A stretch of DNA of 50,203 bases, taken from IMG/VR virus record IMGVR_UViG_3300046170_000009, positions 1 to 50,203 of that record. One strand, 5' to 3'. The notes beneath the pieces are model-generated. The model made no database searches and was not told where the DNA came from. It worked only from the letters and a program-made list of their open reading frames with translations. How positions within the stretch are numbered: position 1 is the first letter of the stretch; every line of letters starts with the position of its first letter. Below are positions 33,501-42,514 of the stretch, one piece after another. The position numbers were made by a program, and so were the translations under genes. This DNA is from a virus.

Positions 33501-34916
33501 TTATGCTCCTTTGAGTGCCGCTACTTCGGCTTTGAGTTCTTGAATAGCTTTAATCATCATTGGGACTAGCTTGCTGTAATCAACAGCCCACATATCGTCT
33601 TCAGTTTCACCTTGTGTTACTGCTTCAGGTGCAACGTCAACGAGTTCTTGTGCAACCATGCCGTAGGTCTGGTGTGATCCGTCAGCCTTCCAATCAAAAG
33701 AACGTACACGGATATCATCAATGTTACCTGCTGGTGCGTCTACAATGTTTTCTTTGAGGCGCTGGTCTGAGGATGTGTTGTAAGTTGTGGTTGTTGTGCC
33801 AACGCTAATGTACCCAGCCAAAGTAGCCCCTGTATGAAATCTAATAGCAGTCCAACCAGTACCGCCGCTATTGTGCATTTCTAATCCAGTGCCTGTGCTT
33901 TGTATACCTATCGCAACTTTTGGAGATGTGCTATATGTAGATGTTGTACCAACCAGCAAGTTACCAGAGCTATCAATACGCATACGCTCTGAGCCGTTGT
34001 AGTTACTGTTTGCTGATTGCGTCCTAAATATAATTTTGTTTTTACTGGCAGTACTGGAGCCTACACAATCAAGATAAAGGCCGTCTACTGCACCAACTGC
34101 GGCTTGTTGAGACTCTGTACCATCAAGAATAAGAGCGTTAGTGTCTGTTCCTCCTATGTTTATAAACTTAGCCCAACCAGAAGAACTTGTAGGAGTCGAC
34201 GTACCAATACCTACGTTACCAGAGCTATCAATACGCATACGCTCTGATGCGTTTGTAGTAAAAGTTAAGTTATTTGTGCTGTGTGCATAACCTATAGCGC
34301 CAACATCATTATTATCTGAATCACCAAATAACAAATAAGAGGTAGCTGTATTAGGTGCTAGTATTGAAATACCGCCATTTGAAGCTGAGTGTTCTACAAC
34401 AAGCTCATCTCCTGCACTACTAGCTGTTCCAGTAGAGTCGCCACTTTTAACGTGCAAAGTTCCTTGCGGAGATGTTTCTCCAATACCAACATTGCCAGAG
34501 CTATCTATACGGACAGCTTCGCTTGTATTAGTGATAAAACGCATTGCGTTAGTATTGTGATCGTAACGGATGTTTCCAATGTTGGCGTCGTTTTCATCGC
34601 CAAAATCAATACGGCACTCCCCAGTTGTGCTCGTAATCATCTCAAAAATAGCATCAGCACCTGAGCCTGTTCCGTTTGTTTTTATTCTAAAAGATACATC
34701 TTCACCTGAAGCCGTAGATGGGTTTTCTACTAAAAAGTTTTTGGTGGTGCTTGTGGCTCCTATAGATACGCGACCAGAGCTATCAATCGTAATAGCCGTT
34801 GAAGTCGCATTGTCATCAATACCCGTCGAACTAAAGTTAGTCAACGGATACGATAGATCAGACTCCACAATAGTGTTGGGAGGGATTGCAAGACTGTTTA
34901 ATTTAGTAATAGCCAT
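33501..34916 (-). CDS. tail fibre / spike with S74 chaperone domain, 471 aa
   Basis: Repeats of 'SERMRIDSSGNVGIG' through the middle, then S74: 'SDQRLKENIVDAPAG' (Ser and Lys five apart), 'RVRSFDWKADGSHQ', 'GMVAQELVDVAPEAV', ending in a heptad coil 'IKAIQELKAEVAALKGA'. N-terminus differs from the other two and starts 'MAITKLNSLAIPPN', so it may attach at another point. Overlaps the upstream 110-aa gene (TAATG). Confidence 0.88.
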   Translation of the reverse strand: MAITKLNSLAIPPNTIVESDLSYPLTNFSSTGIDDNATSTAITIDSSGRVSIGATSTTKNFLVENPSTASGEDVSFRIKTNGTGSGADAIFEMITSTTGECRIDFGDENDANIGNIRYDHNTNAMRFITNTSEAVRIDSSGNVGIGETSPQGTLHVKSGDSTGTASSAGDELVVEHSASNGGISILAPNTATSYLLFGDSDNNDVGAIGYAHSTNNLTFTTNASERMRIDSSGNVGIGTSTPTSSSGWAKFINIGGTDTNALILDGTESQQAAVGAVDGLYLDCVGSSTASKNKIIFRTQSANSNYNGSERMRIDSSGNLLVGTTSTYSTSPKVAIGIQSTGTGLEMHNSGGTGWTAIRFHTGATLAGYISVGTTTTTYNTSSDQRLKENIVDAPAGNIDDIRVRSFDWKADGSHQTYGMVAQELVDVAPEAVTQGETEDDMWAVDYSKLVPMMIKAIQELKAEVAALKGA

Positions 34917-35248
34917 TAGCTAATCTCCATAATACCTGCAACAACATCAAGAGAGCTTGCAGTACTCGCCTGCACTTTTAAAGCATCGGAAGCCTCTAAA
35001 ATATATTTTTGGCCTGATAGCACTTCTAGTGTTGTGTTACCGGGAATTGTTACATCCTCTAGTAGCTGTCGAGTTACTGAACCTGAAGAGTCACTAAATT
35101 GCACCTTAGCAGTAATAGCACTTCCGCTTTTATTAGCCAGTGCTACACCAAGAACAACCGTTGTGGTACTTGAAGGAGTTGTATATAGTGTGCCGTATGA
35201 AGAATTACTTACATCGGCTAATGAAGCATTTTTAAACGTGTTTGCCAT
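34916..35248 (-). CDS. fibre-module beta protein, 110 aa
   Basis: Starts 'MANTFKNASLADVSNSSYGT', a pattern found in small phage proteins adjacent to fibre genes in marine viruses; the body alternates beta strands ('TTVVLGVALANKSGSAITA') and ends in EIS. Probably a virion adaptor or fibre accessory. Overlaps the downstream fibre gene; 3 nt gap upstream. Confidence 0.7.
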   Translation of the reverse strand: MANTFKNASLADVSNSSYGTLYTTPSSTTTVVLGVALANKSGSAITAKVQFSDSSGSVTRQLLEDVTIPGNTTLEVLSGQKYILEASDALKVQASTASSLDVVAGIMEIS

Positions 35249-35251
35249 AAT

Positions 35252-37003
35252 TTACCCCAGTGCAATTGCAAGCGCAGTGGCTGTAGAATCTATATAAGCT
35301 TTTGCGCTCTGTTGAGTGATTAGTTGAGTTGCAGAATTAGAACCCATATCATCTTCGTCAAGTACCGCTGTACCTGAAACGCCGGTATTTAGTACCACAG
35401 ATGTTAAAGTTTTGTTTGTTAATGTATCAGTTGTAGCTCGACCAACTAAAGTGTCAGTAGATGTCGGCAGTGTCAGAGTGCCTGTATTGCTAATAGTAGA
35501 AATAACAGGGGCAGTAAGTGTTTTGTTTGTAAGCGTCTGAGTACCAGTAAGCGTAGCGACAGTAGAGTCGATAGCAACCGTCAGCGTATTAGTCGCGCCA
35601 GTTGTATCAATACCTGTGCCACCAGCAACCGTAAAAGTTTCAGAGTCTAAATCAATACTTAATGCACCGCCAGAGTCACCTTGGAAGTCTAGGTCTTGTG
35701 CGGTTACTTGAGCGTCTACATAAGCCTTCACAGACTGCTGTGTAGGTACAAGCGTTGCACTGTTAGACGACATATCATCTTCATCTACAAAGGCCGTAAC
35801 AGTTATTGTGCCATCAGACAAGCTTCCGTAAGTTATAGTACCTGTGGTTGTAATAGCTGATGAGCCATTATCAATAGCACCAAACCCTGAAGTAATAGAA
35901 CCAGCATTTAAGGCTCCAACAGTTGTTACGTTTGAAAGAGTATCTAGCGCAGACTCAAAATAAGTTTCAAAGTCTGTTAAAGCTACTTGAACCATTGTTC
36001 CTGCATCGTTTACTACAACACGATCAGCATCTGCAAGCGTTGTAGATGTAGCAGTTGTACCACCATCTACAATATTTAATTCAGTAGCCGTAGAGGTAAT
36101 TGCAGTTCCACCAATAGACAGCGTAGAAAAATTACCTGTAGAGGCTGTTGTAGCTCCAATAGCTGTATTATCAACTGTACCTGCATTAATGTCAGCAGTA
36201 TCAGCTACAAGACTATCAATATTGGCTGTACCATCAAGATAAAGATTTCGCCACTCTTTTGTAGAGCTACCAAGATCGTAAGTATCATCAGTATCTGGGG
36301 TAATGTGTGAGGCAACATCTGCTGTAAGCGTAATACTGTCAGTGTCTGCGTCACCAAAAGTAAGATTGCCTGAGATTGTCGCATTGCCCGTAACAGTTAA
36401 ATTACCACCAATACTTAAATCATTAGTTGCTGTCACATTTCCTGTCAGTGTAGAAGTGCCTGTTACAGCCAACGTAGAGCTTAGTGTGGTCGCTCCAGTA
36501 ACACCAAGGGTGCTGGAAAGGGTTGTAGCTCCTGTCACTCCTAAAGTGCTAGAGAGCGTTGTAGCACCCGTTACACCAAAAGTTGTTCCAATTGTAGCGG
36601 CCCCATCAACCGTTAATGTGTCAATGGTTGCTGTTCCGTCTAAATAAAGATCTTTAAACTCTAGTGAGCTAGTACCAAGATCAATATCGTTATCAGTTAC
36701 CGGAACAATAGCGCCATCTTGAATACGAATTTGTTCTACAGCGGCACTTGAAACTTCTACAAAAAAGCCCCAACGATTGTTAGTGCTATCTACAACAATT
36801 TTATTTAAAAAGTCTAAATCACCAATTTGAGGAATATTACCACCGTGACCGGCTGTTCCATCATGTCGGTGTCCAGTAGAAGTTGAACTACTACTAGAAT
36901 AATTAAAAGCATTTTCTAATTGATTATATTCGTCATTAAATAATGCCGCAGTAATTGTATCGCCATCACTAAACGTACTTTGTCGTGTATAATTTTGAGC
37001 CAT
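35252..37003 (-). CDS. tail fibre base / shaft protein, 583 aa
   Basis: N-terminus 'MAQNYTRQSTFSDGDTITAA', with 'GHRHDGTAGHGG' after a Ser run, is characteristic of marine phage fibres; then a shaft of short beta repeats (TLSSTL / GVTGATT, three identical 12-residue units), and a C-terminal region with 'LVGRATTDTLTNKTL' and 'SQQSVKAYVDAQ'-like repeats. No S74 domain. Likely the trimeric shaft that carries the S74-bearing fibres. ATG 37003. Confidence 0.8.
   Translation of the reverse strand: MAQNYTRQSTFSDGDTITAALFNDEYNQLENAFNYSSSSSTSTGHRHDGTAGHGGNIPQIGDLDFLNKIVVDSTNNRWGFFVEVSSAAVEQIRIQDGAIVPVTDNDIDLGTSSLEFKDLYLDGTATIDTLTVDGAATIGTTFGVTGATTLSSTLGVTGATTLSSTLGVTGATTLSSTLAVTGTSTLTGNVTATNDLSIGGNLTVTGNATISGNLTFGDADTDSITLTADVASHITPDTDDTYDLGSSTKEWRNLYLDGTANIDSLVADTADINAGTVDNTAIGATTASTGNFSTLSIGGTAITSTATELNIVDGGTTATSTTLADADRVVVNDAGTMVQVALTDFETYFESALDTLSNVTTVGALNAGSITSGFGAIDNGSSAITTTGTITYGSLSDGTITVTAFVDEDDMSSNSATLVPTQQSVKAYVDAQVTAQDLDFQGDSGGALSIDLDSETFTVAGGTGIDTTGATNTLTVAIDSTVATLTGTQTLTNKTLTAPVISTISNTGTLTLPTSTDTLVGRATTDTLTNKTLTSVVLNTGVSGTAVLDEDDMGSNSATQLITQQSAKAYIDSTATALAIALG
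36461..36580 (-). repeat. tandem 36-bp repeats inside the fibre shaft gene
   Basis: Three consecutive 12-residue units of the type GVTGATTLSSTL, with synonymous differences at the DNA level, followed by a diverged fourth unit. In-frame copy-number change would alter the shaft length. Confidence 0.8.
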
Positions 37004-37005
37004 TA

Positions 37006-38613
37006 TTATCTCCTACCTGATGGCATATAATCGATGTAAAAACCATTAACAGCAAAAGAACTATTTTTATCGTTTGTTCTAAGTCTTAAACTAAGTGTGT
37101 TTGCACTGCCTTCAACTGTTTGACGAATCATTGGATCGTTTGTTCCACCAAATGTAGACGCTCCAAAAATAGATGTTCCAAAGATTGCTGGAATTGGAAT
37201 ACCTGTAATCGGATAATCACTTGGCTGAACAATTTCAGTAGATTTATAATCGTATCTAATTCTTAATGTTGGTGATATTTCACCTTCAGGCGAAAAAGAA
37301 GTTCTTATATATTTAAAAGTTTTTCTTGTGCCAATATCACCGCAGTCTAAATCAGTAGTTTCGTAAGTAGCTAATATATTTTGTTCGGTTCCGTCGTATA
37401 CAAAACTTGTACCAGTATCGTGGTTATAAATGTAACCATCTTTATCGCCATGATAAATTTTTTCAATTCCAGTATAGTCGATTATCGAACTTAAACCAAA
37501 AGCTTGAATACCTTCTACTTCAGACCATTCAAATGCTTGACCAGTAAATGTTCCTATTACACCTTTTCCTGCTCCCGGTGAGTCGGTTGCTTCAGAATAA
37601 AAAAGTCTATACTGTGACTTAGATCTTAAAACTGCGCTATCAATTACATACGATGAAATATTTGTTGCAATTGACGATATAATATTTTGTATTTGTCTTG
37701 AAATAGAGCTTAACTCTGTATCGCCAATTCGTGCTGTACCTGCAACGGTTCGGATACCGTCAGGTGCTAAGAATACTAAATCACCTCCGATTTCTTGAAT
37801 GCTATATCCACTTAAACAACCTACGTTTTCTGCAATAGGATCAATACGAGTATTCGCAGGCGTATTTATTTCTACAAGTTTATGGATGCTATTTTTTCCA
37901 AATACAATTAAATCAGCACGAAAACCTTTTAAACCTTGTATTTGATCTGATATAGTTACTGCACCTGCCCCAGCACCTGTAAAGTTATCTGGATCGTTAT
38001 ATACACTAAAGTATACAGTATTTAAATTATCTTCAACACCTGCCGCACATAAATGATGATCGTGAACTGTAATATATTTTACACCGTTTGTACCATCAAC
38101 AGTAACTTCAAAAGCAAAAAAAGTACGGGTGTTTAAAGCTCCTGTACCTTCCATACGAAAAGAATAAATTTTATTTGCGCCATCTGCAATAAATACTTCG
38201 CCATAATCAAAATTAGCGCCTTCAAAAACTGCAAACTGGCATTGACCTTGATTAGTTCTTGTTAATCCAGAACGTCCTGTAAAGGCTGTATAGTTGTCAC
38301 CACCGCCTGCTACAGAACTGCGATTTATTTGTAACCATGTAGCACCGTCGTTACTAAAAAATATGTCGGTTCCGGAACAAACAATGACACCATCAGCGTA
38401 TGCAAAAGTTCCTAGAACTCTATTAGTAGAATTGGGACGTGCGGTTGAAGCACCACCAAACTCTGTAAAACCACCAATACGACGATAGCCGCCATCTGGG
38501 TCTACTTCAAAGTTAGTAAGTGTCGTTGCAAATCCCGGCTGGCCTAAAAGCTCAAGAGAGTTTAAGTTTGTATTTAATCCACCACGACAAGAGAAACCAA
38601 AAGCTTGAGACAT
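37006..38613 (-). CDS. tail nozzle / stabilisation protein (T7 gp12- or P22 gp10-like), 535 aa
   Basis: N-terminus 'GFSCRGGLNTNLNSLELL', then 'ATTLTNFEVDPDGGYRRIGG', is the classic start of podovirus tail nozzle proteins, which form a ring below the adaptor. The rest is beta-rich with repeated 'YIYNHDTGT'-like blades, consistent with a propeller. Its place just after the adaptor gene (stop/start overlap at 38613) and before the fibres agrees. Family assignment by pattern. Confidence 0.8.
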   Translation of the reverse strand: MSQAFGFSCRGGLNTNLNSLELLGQPGFATTLTNFEVDPDGGYRRIGGFTEFGGASTARPNSTNRVLGTFAYADGVIVCSGTDIFFSNDGATWLQINRSSVAGGGDNYTAFTGRSGLTRTNQGQCQFAVFEGANFDYGEVFIADGANKIYSFRMEGTGALNTRTFFAFEVTVDGTNGVKYITVHDHHLCAAGVEDNLNTVYFSVYNDPDNFTGAGAGAVTISDQIQGLKGFRADLIVFGKNSIHKLVEINTPANTRIDPIAENVGCLSGYSIQEIGGDLVFLAPDGIRTVAGTARIGDTELSSISRQIQNIISSIATNISSYVIDSAVLRSKSQYRLFYSEATDSPGAGKGVIGTFTGQAFEWSEVEGIQAFGLSSIIDYTGIEKIYHGDKDGYIYNHDTGTSFVYDGTEQNILATYETTDLDCGDIGTRKTFKYIRTSFSPEGEISPTLRIRYDYKSTEIVQPSDYPITGIPIPAIFGTSIFGASTFGGTNDPMIRQTVEGSANTLSLRLRTNDKNSSFAVNGFYIDYMPSGRR

Positions 38614-39383
38614 TAAACAAACCTCATGCGATCATCTTTAATGTAAAAAGGCTCAGGAGCCATTAAGTTTGATTTCATTAAACGTAAACCGCGTCTATAT
38701 TCTTCGTTGGCTAATGCCGCTGGTTGTATGGCCTCTTTAAATTGATGCACAAAATATCTGGCCCTTGCTAAAAGCACAGGCTTATAAACATCAGGAAAAA
38801 CAATTTCATCTGAGTAGGCTGATAGCTGTGTTGGTTGACTATACGCATAAAACCAAACGCGATATACTTTATCGGGTATTGGACTTAAACCCAACATGCG
38901 CCCATCAGGACTCCGAATAACTCTTTTAGGCTCACCACCATTTTCATCTTCTGCATCGTCAGCGTTTTCACTAGCCCTAAAATAATCTTTCCATTCTTCG
39001 ATGGTTGTAAACCTTAAATTTTTTGCTGTGTAAGGGGCTGATTCACCCGTTACACCAACTGTTGTTAAATAAAAATTATCCCAATCAATTGACCCATAAT
39101 CATTTAAAATAGAATTACTTGCTGGTTTTAGTTCGTACCAACGAGTATTAGCAACAGTCTCTATATATGTGTTACCATACATAGGATCAGTTGTTCCACT
39201 ATCACCTACAGACAAAAAAGGCCATTGTGGTTCTTCAAGGACAATATCAAGATACGCCCTATTAATACAATCTTGTGCATGAGCCTGCACACCAATTGCA
39301 GAAGAAAAATTACTAGTAGTCAGTGGGACTTCATTCATTTCTCGCAAAAGCTCATTTGTTAGCTGTAAGTAATTAGTTGCCAT
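38613..39383 (-). CDS. head-tail adaptor (tail tubular A / gp4-like), 256 aa
   Basis: 'TNELLREMNEVPLTTSNFSS', 'AQDCINRAYLDIVLEEPQWP' and later 'RVWFYAYSQPTQLSAYSDEI' with 'YKPVLLARARYFVHQF' form the usual helical core of adaptor proteins that bind the portal. Length is at the long end, with a beta extension. It overlaps the nozzle gene and follows the capsid block, as in other podoviruses. Confidence 0.75.
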   Translation of the reverse strand: MATNYLQLTNELLREMNEVPLTTSNFSSAIGVQAHAQDCINRAYLDIVLEEPQWPFLSVGDSGTTDPMYGNTYIETVANTRWYELKPASNSILNDYGSIDWDNFYLTTVGVTGESAPYTAKNLRFTTIEEWKDYFRASENADDAEDENGGEPKRVIRSPDGRMLGLSPIPDKVYRVWFYAYSQPTQLSAYSDEIVFPDVYKPVLLARARYFVHQFKEAIQPAALANEEYRRGLRLMKSNLMAPEPFYIKDDRMRFV

Positions 39384-39529
39384 TATTTTTTATGAACCTT
39401 CTGTATTTCAAAGTTAGCTGATTTACTAGCTCCTTTATGAGACTTAAAGCCATCTTTGGGATCTTTCATTAGCTTATAGCCTTTACCGCTTTTCATCCAG
39501 TGATAGCCTTCGGGTGCTGAAACTTTCAT
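39383..39529 (-). CDS. small basic protein, 'GYHWMKSGKGYKLMK' family, 48 aa
   Basis: Read directly. 'APEGYHWMKSGKGYKLMKD' and 'HKGASKSANFEIQKVHK' resemble a tiny conserved protein found near capsid genes in marine podoviruses. Overlaps both neighbours (ATGA before, TAATG after). Basic, probably virion- or DNA-associated; function unknown. Confidence 0.7.
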   Translation of the reverse strand: MKVSAPEGYHWMKSGKGYKLMKDPKDGFKSHKGASKSANFEIQKVHKK

Positions 39530-39705
39530 TTTTGACGCATGGACTCGTTATAGTCCATCCCCATACAAGCCTTTTCCATATCACGGACAGTGTTGTAGAC
39601 TTTACCGCCTTTAGCTTTTTCCATGCGATAACCGCCTCCCATGTATGAAGAACGGGCTGTACCACCATAGCTGTATGCTTCTTTCTTTTTTTTCCTCATC
39701 ATCAT
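39526..39705 (-). CDS. small basic protein, 59 aa
   Basis: Read directly: AAGGAG 9 nt upstream of ATG 39705. Contains 'MRKKKKEAYSYGGTARSSYM', 'GGGYRMEKAKGGKVYNTVRD' and 'KACMGMDYNESMRQK'. Gly-Gly-Lys/Arg motifs recur in several late proteins of this phage. The three small genes 39383-39851 form a coupled cassette between the capsid terminator and the adaptor. Confidence 0.75.
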   Translation of the reverse strand: MMMRKKKKEAYSYGGTARSSYMGGGYRMEKAKGGKVYNTVRDMEKACMGMDYNESMRQK

Positions 39706-39851
39706 ACTGCTTTCTCCTTCTTACCAAAAATACGGTCATAGTTATCTTCGTATTTTTTGCGGTCTTCGTTTTTTAAATATTGTCCACTTATTTTTATTTT
39801 TTTTGTAGGACTCATCCTAATAGGATTCTTTTCACTTCCAATCTGTGGCAT
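39702..39851 (-). CDS. small basic protein, 49 aa
   Basis: Read directly. ATG 39851 follows TGGAGA; the longer open frame running up into the capsid gene is not real. Product 'MPQIGSEKNPIRMSP', then Lys-rich, then 'YDRIFGKKEKAV'. Four-nucleotide overlap with the next gene. Not recognised. Confidence 0.65.
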   Translation of the reverse strand: MPQIGSEKNPIRMSPTKKIKISGQYLKNEDRKKYEDNYDRIFGKKEKAV

Positions 39852-39865
39852 ACCTATCTCCAGAA

Positions 39866-39893
39866 AAGAAAAGGGGGAGTATTTCATCCCCCT
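39866..39893 (-). terminator. rho-independent terminator after the capsid gene
   Basis: On the minus strand GGGGGA, an 8-nt loop and TCCCCC are followed by TTTTCTTTT. It starts about 8 nt after the capsid stop. It would reduce transcription into the tail genes, giving capsid a higher dose, as in many phages. Confidence 0.85.
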
Positions 39894-39900
39894 ATTGTTT

Positions 39901-40890
39901 TTAGTCGATACCGTAGAAAGCCGAAACGAGGGCTTCTGGACGGAGTACTTTAGCACCATATACATGGAGGCCACGTACAATATCACCAAAACTTGATGGA
40001 TCACGAATCACTTCTGTATTCACGATGGTCTGTGCAGTACAGGTAGATGACATGTGACCAGCAATACACTTACCAGCCGCGTTAGTAGTCGCCGCAATGT
40101 TGTTGGTCTTGTACATATCAAAACCACGCAACTTACCAGAGCTTACCAAACCATTACGGATGGAGCCTTGGCCTGCATTGAAATCAACGCTCAAGAGCTT
40201 AGAGCTACTTTGTACCAGTTGCTCGTAGAACTCAGGGTTAGCAAGGAACCAGCGACCTTCTTCTGGAATGTTCTGCTCATCAAGCAGACGCGCCATGTGT
40301 GAAAGAACGTCAATAGGATCGTGCTCGCCAGAAGCGTAACCGATGTCAAGGTTACCAGTACCGTCAAAAGTACCAGCCGCCAAGTCAGTAGCGCTATCAG
40401 AACCAAGAATATGGTTCGGAGAAGCCGCAGGAACGCCAGCAAACATAGCGGCAATTACACCTTCATCAAAAGCGTCACGCAGTGCGTAAGCGGCTGAAGA
40501 TGATGCAACTTCCTTAAAGTTTACGTGAGACATAGAAGTTTCGATGTCGTCAACGATGAACTTAAATGCGTTTGCCGTATCTACAACAAGGCTGACTTCT
40601 TGATCGGTCAACTTAGTTTGAGTTACGTCTGCACCACGCTCGTACTGATAGACGGTGATTACAGGCTCTTTGATAATACGTACTGTATCGCCAAAGGCAG
40701 TAATTTCGCCAGCATAGTCGGTGTTAGTGATAGCTTCCGCTACTGAAGACTTCCGAAAGAAGTTAAGTACCTTCTTGGAATAGACAGCAGGAAGGAAGAA
40801 CGAATTGGTTTGACCCGCAACAGAGTTTGCAAAGTTTGCATCTGTATCTGTTGACGGCTCAAAGTACTGATCTGATTGGTTATAAGCCAT
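39901..40890 (-). CDS. major capsid protein, 329 aa
   Basis: Location after the scaffold and before a terminator, size, and the pattern 'TNSFFLPAVYSKKVLNFFRK', 'VIRIIKEP'-like beta core ('DTVRIIKEPVITVYQYERGA') and 'FKFIVDDIETSMSHVNF' are characteristic of marine podovirus coat proteins with the HK97 fold. Forms the icosahedral shell. A GGAGAT site precedes ATG 40890. Family assignment by pattern and context. Confidence 0.85.
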   Translation of the reverse strand: MAYNQSDQYFEPSTDTDANFANSVAGQTNSFFLPAVYSKKVLNFFRKSSVAEAITNTDYAGEITAFGDTVRIIKEPVITVYQYERGADVTQTKLTDQEVSLVVDTANAFKFIVDDIETSMSHVNFKEVASSSAAYALRDAFDEGVIAAMFAGVPAASPNHILGSDSATDLAAGTFDGTGNLDIGYASGEHDPIDVLSHMARLLDEQNIPEEGRWFLANPEFYEQLVQSSSKLLSVDFNAGQGSIRNGLVSSGKLRGFDMYKTNNIAATTNAAGKCIAGHMSSTCTAQTIVNTEVIRDPSSFGDIVRGLHVYGAKVLRPEALVSAFYGID

Positions 40891-40917
40891 TGTGAAAATC
40901 TCCTAAAAAGACAAATA

Positions 40918-41733
40918 TTATCTTGCTACCCTTCCTTCTGCAATGGCACGATCTATTTCCTGTTCGTAACGATCATACTCATCAATAGATAGGGCGGCAA
41001 TTTCCCGTTGTGTCCAAATTTTAGCTTCGCGTGGTTCAACGCCGGTAGTCTTTGTTGATACCATGTCAGCCGCATTAGACTTTGAAAGTTGTGACGGGCG
41101 AGAAGATTTCTTAATCTTAATATTATTTTCCATCTTATAAAGATCAATTGCACGACTTGCTAAAGATACATTATCTGGGTTTTTATAAATCCAACGCTGA
41201 ATTTCTTCAGGCTGAACTTTAGCCCATTCATGAAAGTTGTCATCACCCCTGATATCTTCAAAGTCAGGGTGTCTATCTCTGAGAGCTAGTTCAGCATCAC
41301 GCTTAGACATTTCTGCTTCACGCATTTCGATTACTGATAGCTTTTGTTGAAGAGCGTTCATCTGCTCTTCGCTTCTCATATGAGCAACTGTTTCGACAGT
41401 ATCATATAGATCTGGATACTCTGATTTAAAACGCTCAAGATCTTCAGCACTTTTTGGCGGTTGATACTGCGGTTGTGCAGATCGTGCCATAGCCTCTAGT
41501 TCTTGTTCGCGTTGCTTAAACTCAGAGATCTTAGTATCATAATGTTTTTTTAGATCGTCATACCTTTTCTTATAATTGGTACGAGGACGTTGTTCTTGTT
41601 GAGGGGTTCCACTTTGGGAAGTAGCCTCATCTTCCTCAAAAAATAATGAATCTGCACTCTTAGTAGCTTTATCGTCTTCTTCATGCCAAGACTTTCTAGC
41701 ATTGTACGGATTCGCTTGCTCTTCTTCGCTCAT
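40918..41733 (-). CDS. capsid scaffolding protein, 271 aa
   Basis: Highly charged, helical: 'YKKRYDDLKKHYDTKISEFK' and 'QREQELEAMARSAQ' form coiled coils, ending in a Glu/Arg-rich helix. Such acidic-basic helical proteins directly upstream of the coat gene are scaffolds that direct procapsid assembly and then leave. ATG 41733 (MSEEEQ) is chosen because AAAGGAG sits 8 nt upstream; the frame is open 63 nt further but without a site. Confidence 0.82.
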   Translation of the reverse strand: MSEEEQANPYNARKSWHEEDDKATKSADSLFFEEDEATSQSGTPQQEQRPRTNYKKRYDDLKKHYDTKISEFKQREQELEAMARSAQPQYQPPKSAEDLERFKSEYPDLYDTVETVAHMRSEEQMNALQQKLSVIEMREAEMSKRDAELALRDRHPDFEDIRGDDNFHEWAKVQPEEIQRWIYKNPDNVSLASRAIDLYKMENNIKIKKSSRPSQLSKSNAADMVSTKTTGVEPREAKIWTQREIAALSIDEYDRYEQEIDRAIAEGRVAR

Positions 41734-41863
41734 GTCACTTCTCCTTTCTGGGGCTTGTTGTCTCTTCAAGGTGGCTGTGTTATTGCGCTCTAACACAGGG
41801 TCTTGATACTACAAGGTGGCCTCAAGGTTATATAATGATAAGGGGCTAGTGTTCTAGGTAGCC

Positions 41864-42514
41864 TTATCGTTTCATTAGGCTAGGCATTCGGCTTGAATAG
41901 AGCATTTGATTCTCTACTTCTTCCTGTTGATTCTCGTTATCTTGATTGCTATAAAGATCATCGACAGGCATTCCACCTTCTGCTTTAGCCATAAGACCGC
42001 CATCATAAGCACGTTCAGCATCGTCCATCATTGTTTGGAGATTGTCTGCACCTATTTGGTCAGTCGCTTTTTCGGTGATAACAAACTCACCGTCCGATAG
42101 CCTTGCGGGTATCGAATCTGAAATTCCAGTGCCGGGGCCATCAACTTCCCCAGCGCCAGAAAATTCTGTTGAATTAAGAATAATTTTATCTAAGATCCCT
42201 TCTAGTTTTGGATCGTCATCTAGAACCTTAAATAAATATTCTTGCTCTTCGGGTTCTAATACTTCTTCTGCTACATAGTCTACAAACTCTTCTTCCATTT
42301 CATCATCTGGAAGCATATCTTCAGCCTGTTGCATTTCTTCTTCTGGGCTGATATTGTCGTATGTATCGACAGGAGGTTCCTCTTCAGCCATCATCATTTC
42401 TGGAGGAACCATCATAGATTCGCCACCTTCAGCAAAAGCACCACGACCCATCAATACATCTGCTTGTGTTACTTCACCGTCTTTGTTTAAGTCTGGAAAT
42501 GCTTCAGCCATCAT
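41864..42514 (-). CDS. acidic head-module protein with EF-hand-like loop, 216 aa
   Basis: N-terminal 'FPDLNKDGEVTQADVLMG' looks like a calcium loop (DxNxDG). The middle is very acidic (EEEPP, EEEMQQAE). The C-terminal part holds 'GPGTGISDSIPARLSDGEFV', a motif found in several phage structural proteins. AAAGGA precedes ATG 42514, which overlaps the upstream stop. Probably a head-assembly or minor head protein. Confidence 0.7.
   Translation of the reverse strand: MMAEAFPDLNKDGEVTQADVLMGRGAFAEGGESMMVPPEMMMAEEEPPVDTYDNISPEEEMQQAEDMLPDDEMEEEFVDYVAEEVLEPEEQEYLFKVLDDDPKLEGILDKIILNSTEFSGAGEVDGPGTGISDSIPARLSDGEFVITEKATDQIGADNLQTMMDDAERAYDGGLMAKAEGGMPVDDLYSNQDNENQQEEVENQMLYSSRMPSLMKR

Noticed and set aside
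36303-36647. Plus-strand open frames opposite the fibre genes (also 34570-34923, 33232-33543, 31260-31574)
   Set aside because: Repetitive Val/Pro/Ser products with no ribosome sites, antisense to clear fibre genes; a by-product of the fibre repeats.
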